64,000 bases of DNA from Streptomyces tirandamycinicus (GCF_003097515.1 NZ_CP029188.1:1665001-1729000); one strand, 5' to 3'. Positions 33,567-42,274 are shown, numbered from the stretch's first letter. Numbers and translations are program-made. Notes: generated by a model from the sequence alone, not told the origin.

Positions 33567-33827
33567 GTGAGTACCGACCCGGTGAGCGCCGAGACCCCCA
33601 TCTGCTCCGCGAAGGGCTGCCGAGCCGCCGCGGTGTGGGTGCTGGCCTGGAACAACCCGAAGCTGCACCCGCCCGAGCGCCGCAAGACGTGGCTGGCCTG
33701 CGAGGAGCACCGGGAGTATCTGTCGGCGTTCCTCGGTGTGCGCGGCTTCCTCAAGGACGTCGTGACGCTCGGCGAGTGGGAGGACCCGGCGCCCGGCGAA
33801 GGGCGCGGTTCAGCCGCCGATGGCTGA
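33567..33827 (+). CDS. conserved small cysteine/histidine protein, hypothetical
   Basis: An 86-residue soluble protein with ICSAKGC (about 13-19), a conserved AVWVLAWNNPKLH segment, TWLACEEHREYL and GVRGFLKDV. Cys-x4-Cys plus CEEH suggests a small metal-binding site. GTG 33567 is the most family-like start; no Shine-Dalgarno is evident. The 3' end overlaps the moaA stop region by 18 bp tail-to-tail. Function unknown. Confidence 0.8.
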   Translation: MSTDPVSAETPICSAKGCRAAAVWVLAWNNPKLHPPERRKTWLACEEHREYLSAFLGVRGFLKDVVTLGEWEDPAPGEGRGSAADG

Positions 33828-34799
33828 CATCGGGCGCTGCGGCTGAAGGAACTCCGGGTCGTCCAGCCCGGAACCCGCCTTCTTGCCCCACATCGCGGCC
33901 CGCCAGATCCGCGCGATCTCCTCGTCCGGGGCGCCGGAGCGCAGCGCACCGCGGAGATCGGTCTCCTCGCGGGCGAACAGACAGGTGCGGACCTGTCCGT
34001 CGGCGGTGAGGCGGGTGCGGTCGCAGGCGCTGCAGAAGGGGCGGGTGACGGACGCGATGACGCCGACCTTGTGCGGGCCGCCGTCCACCAGCCAGCGCTC
34101 CGCGGGGGCGGAGCCACGGGCCTGGCCGCCCTCGGGTACGAGGTCGAAGCGGGTGCGCAGCGACTCCAGGATGTCGTCCGCGGTGATCATCCCGTCGCGC
34201 TTCCAGCCGTGCTGGGCGTCCAGCGGCATCTGCTCGATGAAGCGCAGTTCGTAGGCGTGCTCCACGGCCCAGGCCAGCAGCTCGGGTGCCTCGTCCTCGT
34301 TGAGCCCCGGCATCAGCACGGTGTTGACCTTGACGGGGGTGAGGCCGGCGTCACGGGCGGCCCGCAGGCCGTCGATGACGTCGTGGTGGCGGTCGCGCCG
34401 GGTGAGCGTCTTGAAGACGTCGGGGCGGAGCGTGTCCAGGGAGACGTTGACCCGGTCCAGCCCCGCGGCCTTCAGGGCCGTCGCGGTGCGCTTCAGGCCG
34501 ATGCCGTTGGTGGTGAGCGACAGCCTGGGGCGGGGCTCCAGCGCGGCGCAGCGCTCCACTATCCCGACGAGCCCCGGCCGCAGCAGCGGCTCGCCGCCGG
34601 TGAAGCGGACCTCGGTGATCCCGAGCGTGGTCACCGCGATGTGGACGAGCCGGACGATCTCGTCGTCCGTGAGCAGGGTGGACTTGGAGAGCCATTGCAG
34701 GCCCTCCTCCGGCATGCAGTACGAGCAGCGGAGATTGCACCGGTCGGTGAGCGAGACCCGCAGGTCGGTGGCCACGCGGCCGTACGTGTCGATGAGCAC
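33810..34799 (-). CDS. moaA: GTP 3',8-cyclase MoaA
   Basis: A 329-residue radical-SAM enzyme, the first step of molybdenum-cofactor synthesis. N-terminal cluster CNLRCSYC (Cys21, 25, 28), GGEPLLRP SAM-binding motif, and a C-terminal second cluster (CSACDRTRL and later CLFARE) that binds GTP. Ends with the conserved GG (SAIGG) needed for activity. GTG 34799 has GGAGGGGG 6 nt upstream, removing a 32-residue extension. No other moa gene is adjacent. Confidence 0.96.
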   Translation of the reverse strand: MLIDTYGRVATDLRVSLTDRCNLRCSYCMPEEGLQWLSKSTLLTDDEIVRLVHIAVTTLGITEVRFTGGEPLLRPGLVGIVERCAALEPRPRLSLTTNGIGLKRTATALKAAGLDRVNVSLDTLRPDVFKTLTRRDRHHDVIDGLRAARDAGLTPVKVNTVLMPGLNEDEAPELLAWAVEHAYELRFIEQMPLDAQHGWKRDGMITADDILESLRTRFDLVPEGGQARGSAPAERWLVDGGPHKVGVIASVTRPFCSACDRTRLTADGQVRTCLFAREETDLRGALRSGAPDEEIARIWRAAMWGKKAGSGLDDPEFLQPQRPMSAIGG

Positions 34800-34926
34800 T
34801 GTGGGCCCCCTCCCCGTGTCCGGAAGTCGTCTGGCACTCGTCTCGCGAGTGAGGAACTCGTACCTACAGGCGAGCCTACGCGAGACCTCCGACAACGGCA
34901 GGGGCCGTTTGCCACGAGGAACGGCG

Positions 34927-34958
34927 CGGCCGCGTCGTAGGACCCTACGACGCGGCCG
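34927..34958. terminator. hairpin after the symporter gene
   Basis: GGCCGCGTCGTAG / CTACGACGCGGCC, 13 bp plus closing pairs, loop of 2-4 nt, 26 bp beyond the symporter stop. Confidence 0.85.
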
Positions 34959-34983
34959 GTACGGGCGTATGACGCTTTCCTCC

Positions 34984-36618
34984 TCAGTGGGCGCCGACGC
35001 CGGTGAGGGACTTGACCTCCAGTTCCGCGTACTTGCCCCGGTCCGGCTCGTCCTTCGACAGCAGGGAGCCGGCCCAGCCGAGCAGGAAGCCCAGCGGGAT
35101 GGAGACGAGTCCGGGGTTCTCCAGCGGGAACCAGGCGAAGTCCACCGCGGGGAACATCGACGTGGGCTTGCCGGAGACGACCGGGGAGAACAACACCAGC
35201 ACCACCGAGGAGACCAGGCCGCCGTAGATCGACCAGAGGGCGCCGGAGGTGGTGAACCTCTTCCAGAACAGGCTGTAGAGGATCGTCGGCAGGTTCGCCG
35301 AGGCGGCGACCGCGAAGGCGAGCGCCACCAGGCCGGCCACGTTCAGGTCGCGGGCCATGGCCCCCAGGGCGATGGAGACGACGCCGATGAGGACGGTCGC
35401 CCAGCGGGCCGCGCGGACCTCCTCCTTCTCGGTGGCCTGCCCCTTGCGGATGACGTTGGCGTAGATGTCGTGCGCGAACGACGAGGAGGACGCCAGGGTG
35501 AGCCCGGCGACGACGGCGAGGATGGTGGCGAACGCGACCGCCGAGATCACGGCCAGCAGGATCGCGCCGCCGGCGGTGTCGGCGCCGCCGATGTGCAGGG
35601 CCAGCAGCGGTGCCGCCGTGTTGCCGGCCTTGTTGGAGGCCGTGATCTCCTCCGGGCCGACCAGGGCGGCCGCGCCGAAGCCCAGGGCGATCGTCATCAG
35701 GTAGAAGGCGCCGATGATGCCGATGGCCCAGATCACCGACGTACGGGCGGCCTTGGCGGTGGGCACGGTGTAGAAGCGGATCAGGATGTGCGGCAGGCCG
35801 GCGGTGCCGAGCACCAGGGCGATGCCGAGCGAGAGGAAGTCGAGCTTGGAGGTGCCGGTGGCGCCGTACTTGAGGCCGGGTTCCAGGAAGGCCGCGCCCT
35901 TGCCGCTCTGCTCGGCCGCGGTGCCGAGCAGCGCGGAGACGTCGAAGTCGAACTTCCACAGCACCAGGAAGGTGATGAGCAGGGTGCCCGCGATCAGCAG
36001 GACGGCCTTGACCATCTGCACCCAGGTGGTGCCCTTCATCCCGCCGATGGTGACGTAGAGGACCATCAGCACGCCGACCAGGCCGACGATGGCGATCTTC
36101 CCCGCGTCGCTGGTGATGCCGAGCAGCAGGGAGACCAGCACTCCGGCGCCCGCCATCTGGGCGAGCAGGTAGAAGATCGAGACGACGATCGTGGAGGTGC
36201 CGGCCGCGGTGCGGACCGGACGCTGCCGCATGCGGTAGGCGAGGACGTCGCCCATGGTGAACCGGCCGGAGTTGCGCAGGGGTTCGGCCACCAGCAGCAG
36301 GGCGACCAGCCAGGCGACCAGGAAGCCGATGGAGTACAGGAAGCCGTCGTACCCGAAGAGGGCGATGGCGCCGGCGATGCCGAGGAAGGACGCGGCGGAC
36401 ATGTAGTCGCCGGAGATGGCGAGTCCGTTCTGGAAACCGGTGAACTGGCGCCCGCCGGCGTAGAAGTCGGCGGCGTCCTTGGTCTGCCGGCCGGCCCATA
36501 CCGTGATGAACAGCGTCGCGACCACGAAGGCGGCGAACAGGGTGATGATCAGCGGCCGGTGCGCACCGGCGTCGCTCGCCGCCGCGAGCCCGGCGGAGGG
36601 GAGTGCCGTGGCGCTCAT
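34984..36618 (-). CDS. sodium:solute symporter, acetate permease (ActP)-like
   Basis: A 544-residue sodium:solute symporter with about 13 helices. Landmarks: GRQTKDAADFYAGGRQFTGFQNGLAISGDYMSAASFLGI near residues 44-82 (given as a landmark in pieces), RFTMGDVLAYRM, YVTIGGMKGTTWVQ and GTAGLPHILIRFYTVP. This matches cation/acetate symporters. Overlaps the upstream DUF485 gene by 4 bp; the two are always paired, and uptake of acetate or a related short-chain acid is expected. Confidence 0.92.
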   Translation of the reverse strand: MSATALPSAGLAAASDAGAHRPLIITLFAAFVVATLFITVWAGRQTKDAADFYAGGRQFTGFQNGLAISGDYMSAASFLGIAGAIALFGYDGFLYSIGFLVAWLVALLLVAEPLRNSGRFTMGDVLAYRMRQRPVRTAAGTSTIVVSIFYLLAQMAGAGVLVSLLLGITSDAGKIAIVGLVGVLMVLYVTIGGMKGTTWVQMVKAVLLIAGTLLITFLVLWKFDFDVSALLGTAAEQSGKGAAFLEPGLKYGATGTSKLDFLSLGIALVLGTAGLPHILIRFYTVPTAKAARTSVIWAIGIIGAFYLMTIALGFGAAALVGPEEITASNKAGNTAAPLLALHIGGADTAGGAILLAVISAVAFATILAVVAGLTLASSSSFAHDIYANVIRKGQATEKEEVRAARWATVLIGVVSIALGAMARDLNVAGLVALAFAVAASANLPTILYSLFWKRFTTSGALWSIYGGLVSSVVLVLFSPVVSGKPTSMFPAVDFAWFPLENPGLVSIPLGFLLGWAGSLLSKDEPDRGKYAELEVKSLTGVGAH

Positions 36619-36980
36619 GCGTCGGCCTCCATACGGGACTTGATCGCGTCCGCCCTGGGGTCGAGCTTCCCGGCCGCGTGCCGGGCGTAGAACCAGGCGA
36701 TGAGGAAGGTGGTGGCGAACTGGGCGAGGCCGAGGGCGAAGGCCACGTTGATGTTGCCGAAGAGCCTGGTGCCCATGAAGGCGCCCGCGTAGTTGGACAG
36801 CAGGACGTACAGCAGGTACCAGAGGATGAAGGCGACGGTCAGCGGGAAGGCGAAGGACCGGTGGGCGCGGCGCAGTTCGGCGAACTCCGCGCTCGCCTGC
36901 ACCTCGACGAATCGTTCGGTCGTGGGCCGGTGGGGACCGAGGTCCCTGCTTCCGGCGGGCGGCGGTGCGTCGGTGGTCAC
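36615..36980 (-). CDS. DUF485 membrane protein
   Basis: A 121-residue protein with two helices (about 46-66 and 77-97; LTVAFILWYLLYVLLSNYAG, VAFALGLAQFATTFLIAWFY) and the DUF485 motif FAELRRAHRSFAFPLT. It precedes and overlaps the ActP-like symporter (ATGA), the standard arrangement, and probably stabilises it. Confidence 0.93.
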   Translation of the reverse strand: MTTDAPPPAGSRDLGPHRPTTERFVEVQASAEFAELRRAHRSFAFPLTVAFILWYLLYVLLSNYAGAFMGTRLFGNINVAFALGLAQFATTFLIAWFYARHAAGKLDPRADAIKSRMEADA

Positions 36981-37222
36981 GGGCTCTCCTCGCGCCGCGG
37001 GTGCGGCGGGACATCGACCGGACGGTCGGGACGGGTCGGGACGGGTCGGGTCTGGTGGTCTGGTGGTCTGCTCGGGAGGGGACGGGATCGCGTACGGGAG
37101 CGGGGCGGCTCACCCCTTCTTCTGCAACAGAGGCACGGCGCGCACCGCGGAGCGGTTCACCTCCGGCCGTTGTTCGCGCTTCCGCTTTCCGCCCGGATTC
37201 CGGATCCGAGTTCCCGAAATCG

Positions 37223-37252
37223 TTGATGTGCCCGCGTGATCGGCGATAGCTT
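37223..37252 (+). promoter_or_regulatory. putative promoter of the subtilisin gene
   Basis: TTGATG (37223-37228), 18-bp spacer, TAGCTT (37247-37252), close to the vegetative sigma consensus. Predicted leader about 60 nt. Confidence 0.5.
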
Positions 37253-37266
37253 CACTCGTCATGTAC

Positions 37267-37294
37267 CCGCCCAAGGCACCGGGTGCCTGGGCGG
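37267..37294 (+). promoter_or_regulatory. leader hairpin before the subtilisin gene
   Basis: CCGCCC-AA-GGCACC-G-GGTGCC-T-GGGCGG, a nearly perfect hairpin ending 25 nt before the ATG and close to the Shine-Dalgarno GGAG. Confidence 0.5.
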
Positions 37295-37318
37295 CCGACC
37301 GGATGATGTGGAGATCCC

Positions 37319-38857
37319 ATGGCTCATCTGCGATCCAGACGAACGCGCGCGATAGCACTGCCCGCGGGTCTGGCGCTCACGGCCTCGCTCGGATTCCTGC
37401 CCGCGGGTGCGGCGACCGCCGCCCCCACCGACGACACGCCCGCCGCCGTCTCGACCGACGGCCCGGCGCTTTCGTACGTCGTCAACGTGGACGGCGGGCG
37501 ATCGGCCGTCGCCAAGGTGAAGCGGGCGGTGGAGAAGGCCGGCGGCACGGTGGTGATCGCCTACGACAGCATCGGCGTCATCGTCGCCCATTCGCAGAAC
37601 CCCGACTTCGCCGGGCAGATGAGGGCGGTGAAGAACGTCGCCTCGGCGGGCGCCACGCGCACCAACCCGCTGGTCCCCCAGCGGGACGACGCCATCGACG
37701 CCGAGCAGCCGCTGACGGCCGAGCAGATGGAGGCCGCCGCGGCCAAGGCGACCGACGAGCAGGACCCGCTGGAGCCCCTGCAGTGGGACCTGCCGGCCAT
37801 CAAGGCCGACAAGGCCCACCAGCGCTCGCTGGGCAGCAGCAAGGTCACGGTCGCCGTCCTGGACTCGGGGATCGACGACACCCACCCGGACATCGCGCAG
37901 AACTTCGACCGCCGGGCGTCCGCGAACTGCGTCAGCGGCGTCCCGGTCACCGAGAACGACGCGTGGCGTCCGGCGGCGGGCGAGAGCGACCACGGCATGC
38001 ACGTGGCGGGCACCATCGCCGCCGCGAAGAACGGCTTCGGCGTCACCGGCGTCGCACCCGGGGTGAAGGTGTCCAGCCTCAAGGTGGCGAACCCGGACGG
38101 GTTCTTCTACACCGAGGCGGTCCTCTGCGGCTTCATGTGGGCCGCGGACCACGGCGCCGACGTCACCAACAACAGCTACTACGTCGACCCGTGGCTGTAC
38201 AACTGCAAGGCCGACGACGACCAGAAGGCCCTGGTCGAGACCCTCACCCGGGCCACCCGGTACGCGGAGCGCAAGGGCGTGGTGCACGTCGCCTCGGCCG
38301 GCAACTCGCGCACCGACCTCACCTCCGAGGAGGTCACCGACACGACGAGCCCGAACGACACCACTCCGGTCACCCGGGTCGTCAACCCGCGCGAGTGCCC
38401 GGACATCCCGGCCATGCTGCCGGGTGTGGTGACGGTGTCGGCGACCGGGGCCAAGGGCCTGAAGTCGTCGTACTCGAACTACGGCCACGGGGTCATCGAC
38501 ATCGCGGCGCCGGGCGGCGACTCCACCGCCCTCCAGCCGCCGGAGGCGCCAGCCACCAGCGGGCTCATCCTCTCGACGACGTTCCGGGGCGGCCACACCT
38601 GGAACTACAAGGCGGGCACGTCCATGGCCGCCCCGCATGTCGCGGGTGTCGTCGCGCTGATCAAGTCGAAGCACCCCTACCTGCCGGCGGCCGGGGTCAA
38701 GGCGCTGCTGTACGCACAGGCCGACGACCGCGCCTGCACCAACCCGTACGACATCAACGGCGACGGCACGGTCGACGCGGTGTGCGAGGGCGGCAAGGGC
38801 AAGAACGGCTTCTACGGGGCCGGGATGGTCGACGCGCTGGACGCGGTGCGCTGGTAG
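37319..38857 (+). CDS. secreted subtilisin-like serine protease (S8)
   Basis: A 512-residue exported protease. Signal peptide (about 1-35), an inhibitor I9-like propeptide (about 50-145), then the catalytic domain with Asp182 (VLDSGIDDTHPD), His225 (DHGMHVAG), the oxyanion Asn in SAGNSR and Ser435 (GTSMAAPHV). The C-terminus has a short Cys-bounded DINGDGTVD loop resembling an EF-hand/dockerin calcium loop. Expected to be secreted, self-processed and active on extracellular proteins. Followed by a perfect hairpin terminator. Confidence 0.95.
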   Translation: MAHLRSRRTRAIALPAGLALTASLGFLPAGAATAAPTDDTPAAVSTDGPALSYVVNVDGGRSAVAKVKRAVEKAGGTVVIAYDSIGVIVAHSQNPDFAGQMRAVKNVASAGATRTNPLVPQRDDAIDAEQPLTAEQMEAAAAKATDEQDPLEPLQWDLPAIKADKAHQRSLGSSKVTVAVLDSGIDDTHPDIAQNFDRRASANCVSGVPVTENDAWRPAAGESDHGMHVAGTIAAAKNGFGVTGVAPGVKVSSLKVANPDGFFYTEAVLCGFMWAADHGADVTNNSYYVDPWLYNCKADDDQKALVETLTRATRYAERKGVVHVASAGNSRTDLTSEEVTDTTSPNDTTPVTRVVNPRECPDIPAMLPGVVTVSATGAKGLKSSYSNYGHGVIDIAAPGGDSTALQPPEAPATSGLILSTTFRGGHTWNYKAGTSMAAPHVAGVVALIKSKHPYLPAAGVKALLYAQADDRACTNPYDINGDGTVDAVCEGGKGKNGFYGAGMVDALDAVRW

Positions 38858-38869
38858 CCGGACGCTCCG

Positions 38870-38894
38870 CCCGGCAGGCGGCCCGCCTGCCGGG
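38870..38894 (+). terminator. terminator of the subtilisin gene
   Basis: CCCGGCAGGCGG / CCGCCTGCCGGG, 12-bp arms around one nucleotide. Confidence 0.85.
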
Positions 38895-38984
38895 TGGGCG
38901 CGGGCACCGGTGAGGGGCCCGGGTGTGAGGGATCACGCCCGGGCCCCGGTGCGTCCGCGCGCACCGCGGGTGCAGACTGCGACC

Positions 38985-40358
38985 ATGACCGACACTCCCT
39001 CAAGCGCGGTACCCGGCCAGGCCGGTGGCCCCGCGGGCCCCGGCGGCACGGAGGCGCTTTGGGCGGCCCTCGGCGGGGACCCCGCGCTCACGGCGCGGGT
39101 CGCCCACGGCGGCCCGCCGGGCGTGCTCCCGGCGCGGCTGCCCGTCAGGGAACTCGCCCGGGCCGCGGTCGCCGTGTGCTCGCTCGCCGCGGCGGAGCGG
39201 GCGGCCCGCGGGACCGGCGGCCCGGTGCCCGCGGTCCGGGTCGACGACGGAGCGGTGGCCACGGCGTTCGTCAGCGAGCGGCATCTGAGGGTGGACGGCC
39301 GGGCACCGGTGACCTTCGCCCCGCTGTCGGGGTACTGGCGCGCGGCCGACGGCTGGGTGCGTACCCACGCCAACTACCCGCACCACCGGGCCGCCCTGCT
39401 GACCGCGCTGGACACGGACGAGAGCGGGATGGCCGCCGCGCTCGCGGAGCGGCCGGCGAGGGCAGTGGAGGAGGAGGTGTACGCGGCCGGCGGCCTGGCC
39501 GTCGCGGTGCGGACGCCCGGGGAGTGGGCGGCGCATCCGCAGGGCGTGGCCGCGGGAGCCCTCCCTCCGGTGGTGCGGGAGCGGCTCGACGACGCCCCTC
39601 CCCCGGACCGTTCGGGCCGCCCGCTGCGGGTCCTCGACCTGACACGGGTCATCGCGGGCCCGGTCGCCACCCGGACCCTCGCCCTGTTCGGCGCCGACGT
39701 GCTGCGCGTCGATCCGCCGCGGCTGCCGGAACTGCCGGACCAGCACGCCGACACCGGCTTCGGCAAGCGGTCGGCCACGCTGGACCTGGCCCGCGCCGGG
39801 GACCGGCGGGTGTTCGGCGAACTCCTCGACCGGGCCGACGTCCTGGTCACCGGATACCGGCCGGGCGCACTGGAGCGCTTCGGGCTGGTCCGGCCCGGGC
39901 TGGTGGTCGCCCGCCTCTCGGCGTGGGGGGACGGGGGCCCCTGGGACGCGCGGCGCGGGTTCGACAGCCTGGTCCAGGCGGCGAGCGGGATCGCCGTACT
40001 GGAGGGCACCCCGGAGCGGCCGGGCGCCCTGCCCGCACAGGCACTGGACCACGCCACGGGCTATCTGCTCGCGGCGGCGGTGCTGCGCGCGCTCACCGAC
40101 CAGGACGACGACGGCGGCACCCGTCTCGTACGGCTGGCGCTGGCCCGCACCGCGCACTTCCTGGTACACGGGCTGCCGCGCGCCCCCGAGGGGGACGAAG
40201 GCCGGTACGAGCCGGGCCGGTGGCTGGCGGAACGGGACGGCCCGCTCGGCCGGCTCCGTTACGCGCTGCCCCCGGTCGGGTACGCCGGCGGCCCGGCGGA
40301 CTGGGCGCGCCCGCCGGGTGTGTGGGGCGCGGACGCGCCGGTGTGGCGCACGGACTGA
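38985..40358 (+). CDS. CaiB/BaiF-type class III CoA transferase, two-half protein
   Basis: A 457-residue protein. The canonical N-terminus of the CaiB/BaiF fold (RVLDLTRVIAGPVATRTLALFGADVLRVDPP, quoted in part: VLDLTRVIAGP) appears only at about residue 212. Before it lies a 200-residue half with SGYWRAADGWVRTHANYPHHR. The second half has the GFGKRS-like TGFGKRSATLDL, LVTGYRPGALERFG and the RRGFDSLVQAASG segment that normally carries the catalytic Asp. It probably moves CoA between carboxylates. ATG 38985 chosen; no strong Shine-Dalgarno. Confidence 0.85.
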   Translation: MTDTPSSAVPGQAGGPAGPGGTEALWAALGGDPALTARVAHGGPPGVLPARLPVRELARAAVAVCSLAAAERAARGTGGPVPAVRVDDGAVATAFVSERHLRVDGRAPVTFAPLSGYWRAADGWVRTHANYPHHRAALLTALDTDESGMAAALAERPARAVEEEVYAAGGLAVAVRTPGEWAAHPQGVAAGALPPVVRERLDDAPPPDRSGRPLRVLDLTRVIAGPVATRTLALFGADVLRVDPPRLPELPDQHADTGFGKRSATLDLARAGDRRVFGELLDRADVLVTGYRPGALERFGLVRPGLVVARLSAWGDGGPWDARRGFDSLVQAASGIAVLEGTPERPGALPAQALDHATGYLLAAAVLRALTDQDDDGGTRLVRLALARTAHFLVHGLPRAPEGDEGRYEPGRWLAERDGPLGRLRYALPPVGYAGGPADWARPPGVWGADAPVWRTD

Positions 40359-40533
40359 CGGCGCCGGGGAGTGGGCCGGGGGGATTCCGGGGTTCCGGGG
40401 TGCGCCGGGGTTGCGGGAATCGCCGGGGAGTCCGCCCGGACCTGTCGTGCGGTCGCCTGGCCACGGCACTTCATGACGGTGCGCGTAGGCGGCGGGGGAC
40501 CGTGCCGGGCCCGGACGCCCTCCCCGTCTCGGG

Positions 40534-40968
40534 TCAGGCGGCGGGCCGGTCGAGGAAGACCCGCTCCAGCAGGGTGCGGAGGCGGTCCCGGTCCTCGTCG
40601 CCGAGTCTGTCCAGGCCGTCCTGCGTGGCGCGCATCCTGGCGCGGATCGCGTCGGTGACGCGCTCCCCCTCGGCCGTGAGGACGACGTTCTTGACCCGCC
40701 GGTCGGATGCGCCGGCCTCGCGCCGCACCAGGCCGCGCTTCTCCAGCCGGTCGACGATCCCGGTCACGTTGGAGGCGTCACAGGCCATGGTCTCCGCCAG
40801 GGCGCGCATCGCGGCGGGCCCGCGGCGCAGCACGGTCAGCGCCTTGCCCTGGCTCGCCGTGAGGTTCTCACTCGCCGCCGCGACGGTGAAGTCGCCGTAG
40901 AAGACGCCGAGTGACACCGAGAGCAGCTCCATGAGCTGGGACGTGTCGACACGCGGGGCTTCTGTCAT
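40534..40968 (-). CDS. MarR-family transcriptional regulator
   Basis: A 144-residue MarR winged-helix protein: LTASQGKALTVL (about 37-48), recognition region MACDASNVTGIVDRLEKRGLVRRE (about 61-84, in part) and wing SDRRVKNVVLT. Divergent from the old yellow enzyme gene; two palindromes between them are likely operators, so it probably represses both genes until an electrophile or other ligand binds. Confidence 0.92.
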   Translation of the reverse strand: MTEAPRVDTSQLMELLSVSLGVFYGDFTVAAASENLTASQGKALTVLRRGPAAMRALAETMACDASNVTGIVDRLEKRGLVRREAGASDRRVKNVVLTAEGERVTDAIRARMRATQDGLDRLGDEDRDRLRTLLERVFLDRPAA

Positions 40969-40990
40969 GAGGGGACCCTACCCAGAGAAG

Positions 40991-41021
40991 CTTGACTATT
41001 TCAAGTAGTCGCCTCTACCGT
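40991..41021 (+). promoter_or_regulatory. OYE promoter overlapping a MarR-type palindrome
   Basis: Palindrome CTTGA-N5-TCAAG (40991-41005) contains TTGACT (40992-40997), which with TACCGT (41016-41021) at 18-bp spacing forms a good sigma-70-like promoter reading to the OYE gene. Confidence 0.7.
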
Positions 41022-41053
41022 CTCCTCCATTACCTGAAGTTCTCAAGCATCTA

Positions 41054-41068
41054 GGTTATCAAGTAACC
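41054..41068. promoter_or_regulatory. second palindrome upstream of the OYE gene
   Basis: GGTTA-TCAAG-TAACC, perfect, 17 bp before the GTG start. A second MarR operator or a distinct repressor site. Confidence 0.6.
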
Positions 41069-41085
41069 ACGAGGAGTGTTCTTCC

Positions 41086-42213
41086 GTGATCGTCACCGCG
41101 TCCCCCACCTCCCGCGCCGCCGAGATCCTCGCCCGGCCCGTCGCGCTGAACGGCCTGACCGTCCCGAACCGCATCGTGATGGCGCCCATGACGCGCATGT
41201 TCTCCCCCGACGGCGTTCCCGGCGAGGACGTGCGGTCGTACTACGCCCGCCGGGCCGCCGCCGGGGTGGGCCTGATCGTCACCGAGGGGACCTACGTCGG
41301 CCACGAGTCGGCCGGGCAGAGCGACCGCGTGCCGCGGTTCCACGGTGAGGAGCAGCTGGCGGGGTGGGCGAAGGTCGCCGAGGCCGTGCACGAGGCGGGC
41401 GGCACGATCGTGCCGCAGCTGTGGCACATAGGCATGGTGCGCAAGCAGGGCGACGCGCCCTTCGCCGACGCCCCCGCCGTAGGCCCCTCCGGTATCCGCG
41501 TCGACGGCACCGAGGGCACCGGCCGGGCGATGACCCGGCGCGACCTGGACGACGTGATCGGCGCCTTCGCCGAGGCCGCCGCGGCCGCCGAGCGCCTCGG
41601 CTTCGACGGCGTCGAACTCCACGGCGCCCACGGCTACCTCCTGGACCAGTTCCTGTGGGCGCGGACGAACCGCCGTACCGACGCCTACGGCGGCGACCCC
41701 GTGGCCCGTTCGAAGTTCGCGGCCGAGATCGTGGCCGCGGTCCGCGCCGCCGTCTCGCCCGGCTTCCCGGTGATCTTCCGCTACTCGCAGTGGAAGCAGG
41801 AGGCCTACGACGCGCGGCTGGCCGAGACCCCGCAGGAGCTGGAGGCGATCCTGGCCCCGCTCGCCGCGGCCGGCGTCGACGCCTTCCACGCCTCCACCCG
41901 CCGCTACTGGCTCCCGGAGTTCGACGGCTCCGACCTGAACCTGGCCGGCTGGACCAAGAAGCTCACCGGCAGGCCCACCATCACCGTCGGTTCGGTCGGC
42001 CTGGACGGCGACTTCATCCGCGCGTTCATGGGCGAGGGCGCCGGGCTCGGCAGCCTCGACAACCTGCTCGACCGCCTGGAGCGCGACGAGTTCGACCTGG
42101 TCGCCGTCGGCCGCGCCCTGCTCCAGGACCCGGAGTGGGCGTCCAAGGTCCTGGAGGGCCGGACGGACGAGCTGAAGCCGTACGACGCGGCGGCGCTGAA
42201 GACGCTGGCCTGA
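41086..42213 (+). CDS. old yellow enzyme-family NADH:flavin oxidoreductase
   Basis: A 375-residue FMN enzyme with an (alpha/beta)8 barrel: LTVPNRIVMAPMTR (about 18-31), QLWHIG (about 109), HGAHGYLLDQFLW with the substrate-binding His pair replaced or kept as H-x-x-H (about 180-192), and GSVG/GRALL phosphate-binding loops near the C-terminus. Old yellow enzymes reduce activated alkenes. GTG 41086 with GAGGAG upstream. Regulated from the operator region shared with MarR. Confidence 0.93.
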   Translation: MIVTASPTSRAAEILARPVALNGLTVPNRIVMAPMTRMFSPDGVPGEDVRSYYARRAAAGVGLIVTEGTYVGHESAGQSDRVPRFHGEEQLAGWAKVAEAVHEAGGTIVPQLWHIGMVRKQGDAPFADAPAVGPSGIRVDGTEGTGRAMTRRDLDDVIGAFAEAAAAAERLGFDGVELHGAHGYLLDQFLWARTNRRTDAYGGDPVARSKFAAEIVAAVRAAVSPGFPVIFRYSQWKQEAYDARLAETPQELEAILAPLAAAGVDAFHASTRRYWLPEFDGSDLNLAGWTKKLTGRPTITVGSVGLDGDFIRAFMGEGAGLGSLDNLLDRLERDEFDLVAVGRALLQDPEWASKVLEGRTDELKPYDAAALKTLA

Positions 42214-42222
42214 GGGCTTGCG

Positions 42223-42262
42223 GGCGGCGCCCCGGCCCGGGTAACCGGGCGGCCGCGCCGCC
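42223..42262. terminator. hairpin between convergent OYE and hydroxylase genes
   Basis: Outer stem GGCGGCGC / GCGCCGCC with an inner CCCGG / CCGGG stem. Confidence 0.65.
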
Positions 42263-42274
42263 GGGGGCCGACCG

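Larger units (their letters stand above)
36981..37318. other. 338-bp divergent promoter region
   Basis: No gene. Nearest the DUF485 start are short GGGACGGGTC repeats (about 37027-37050) and CTGGTGGT repeats (37052-37068). The half next to the protease has lower GC and holds a plausible promoter and a leader hairpin, listed separately. Confidence 0.6.

Noticed and set aside
34300..36690. A 796-codon plus-strand open frame
   Set aside because: Antisense of moaA and the symporter, both of which have clear family motifs on the minus strand.
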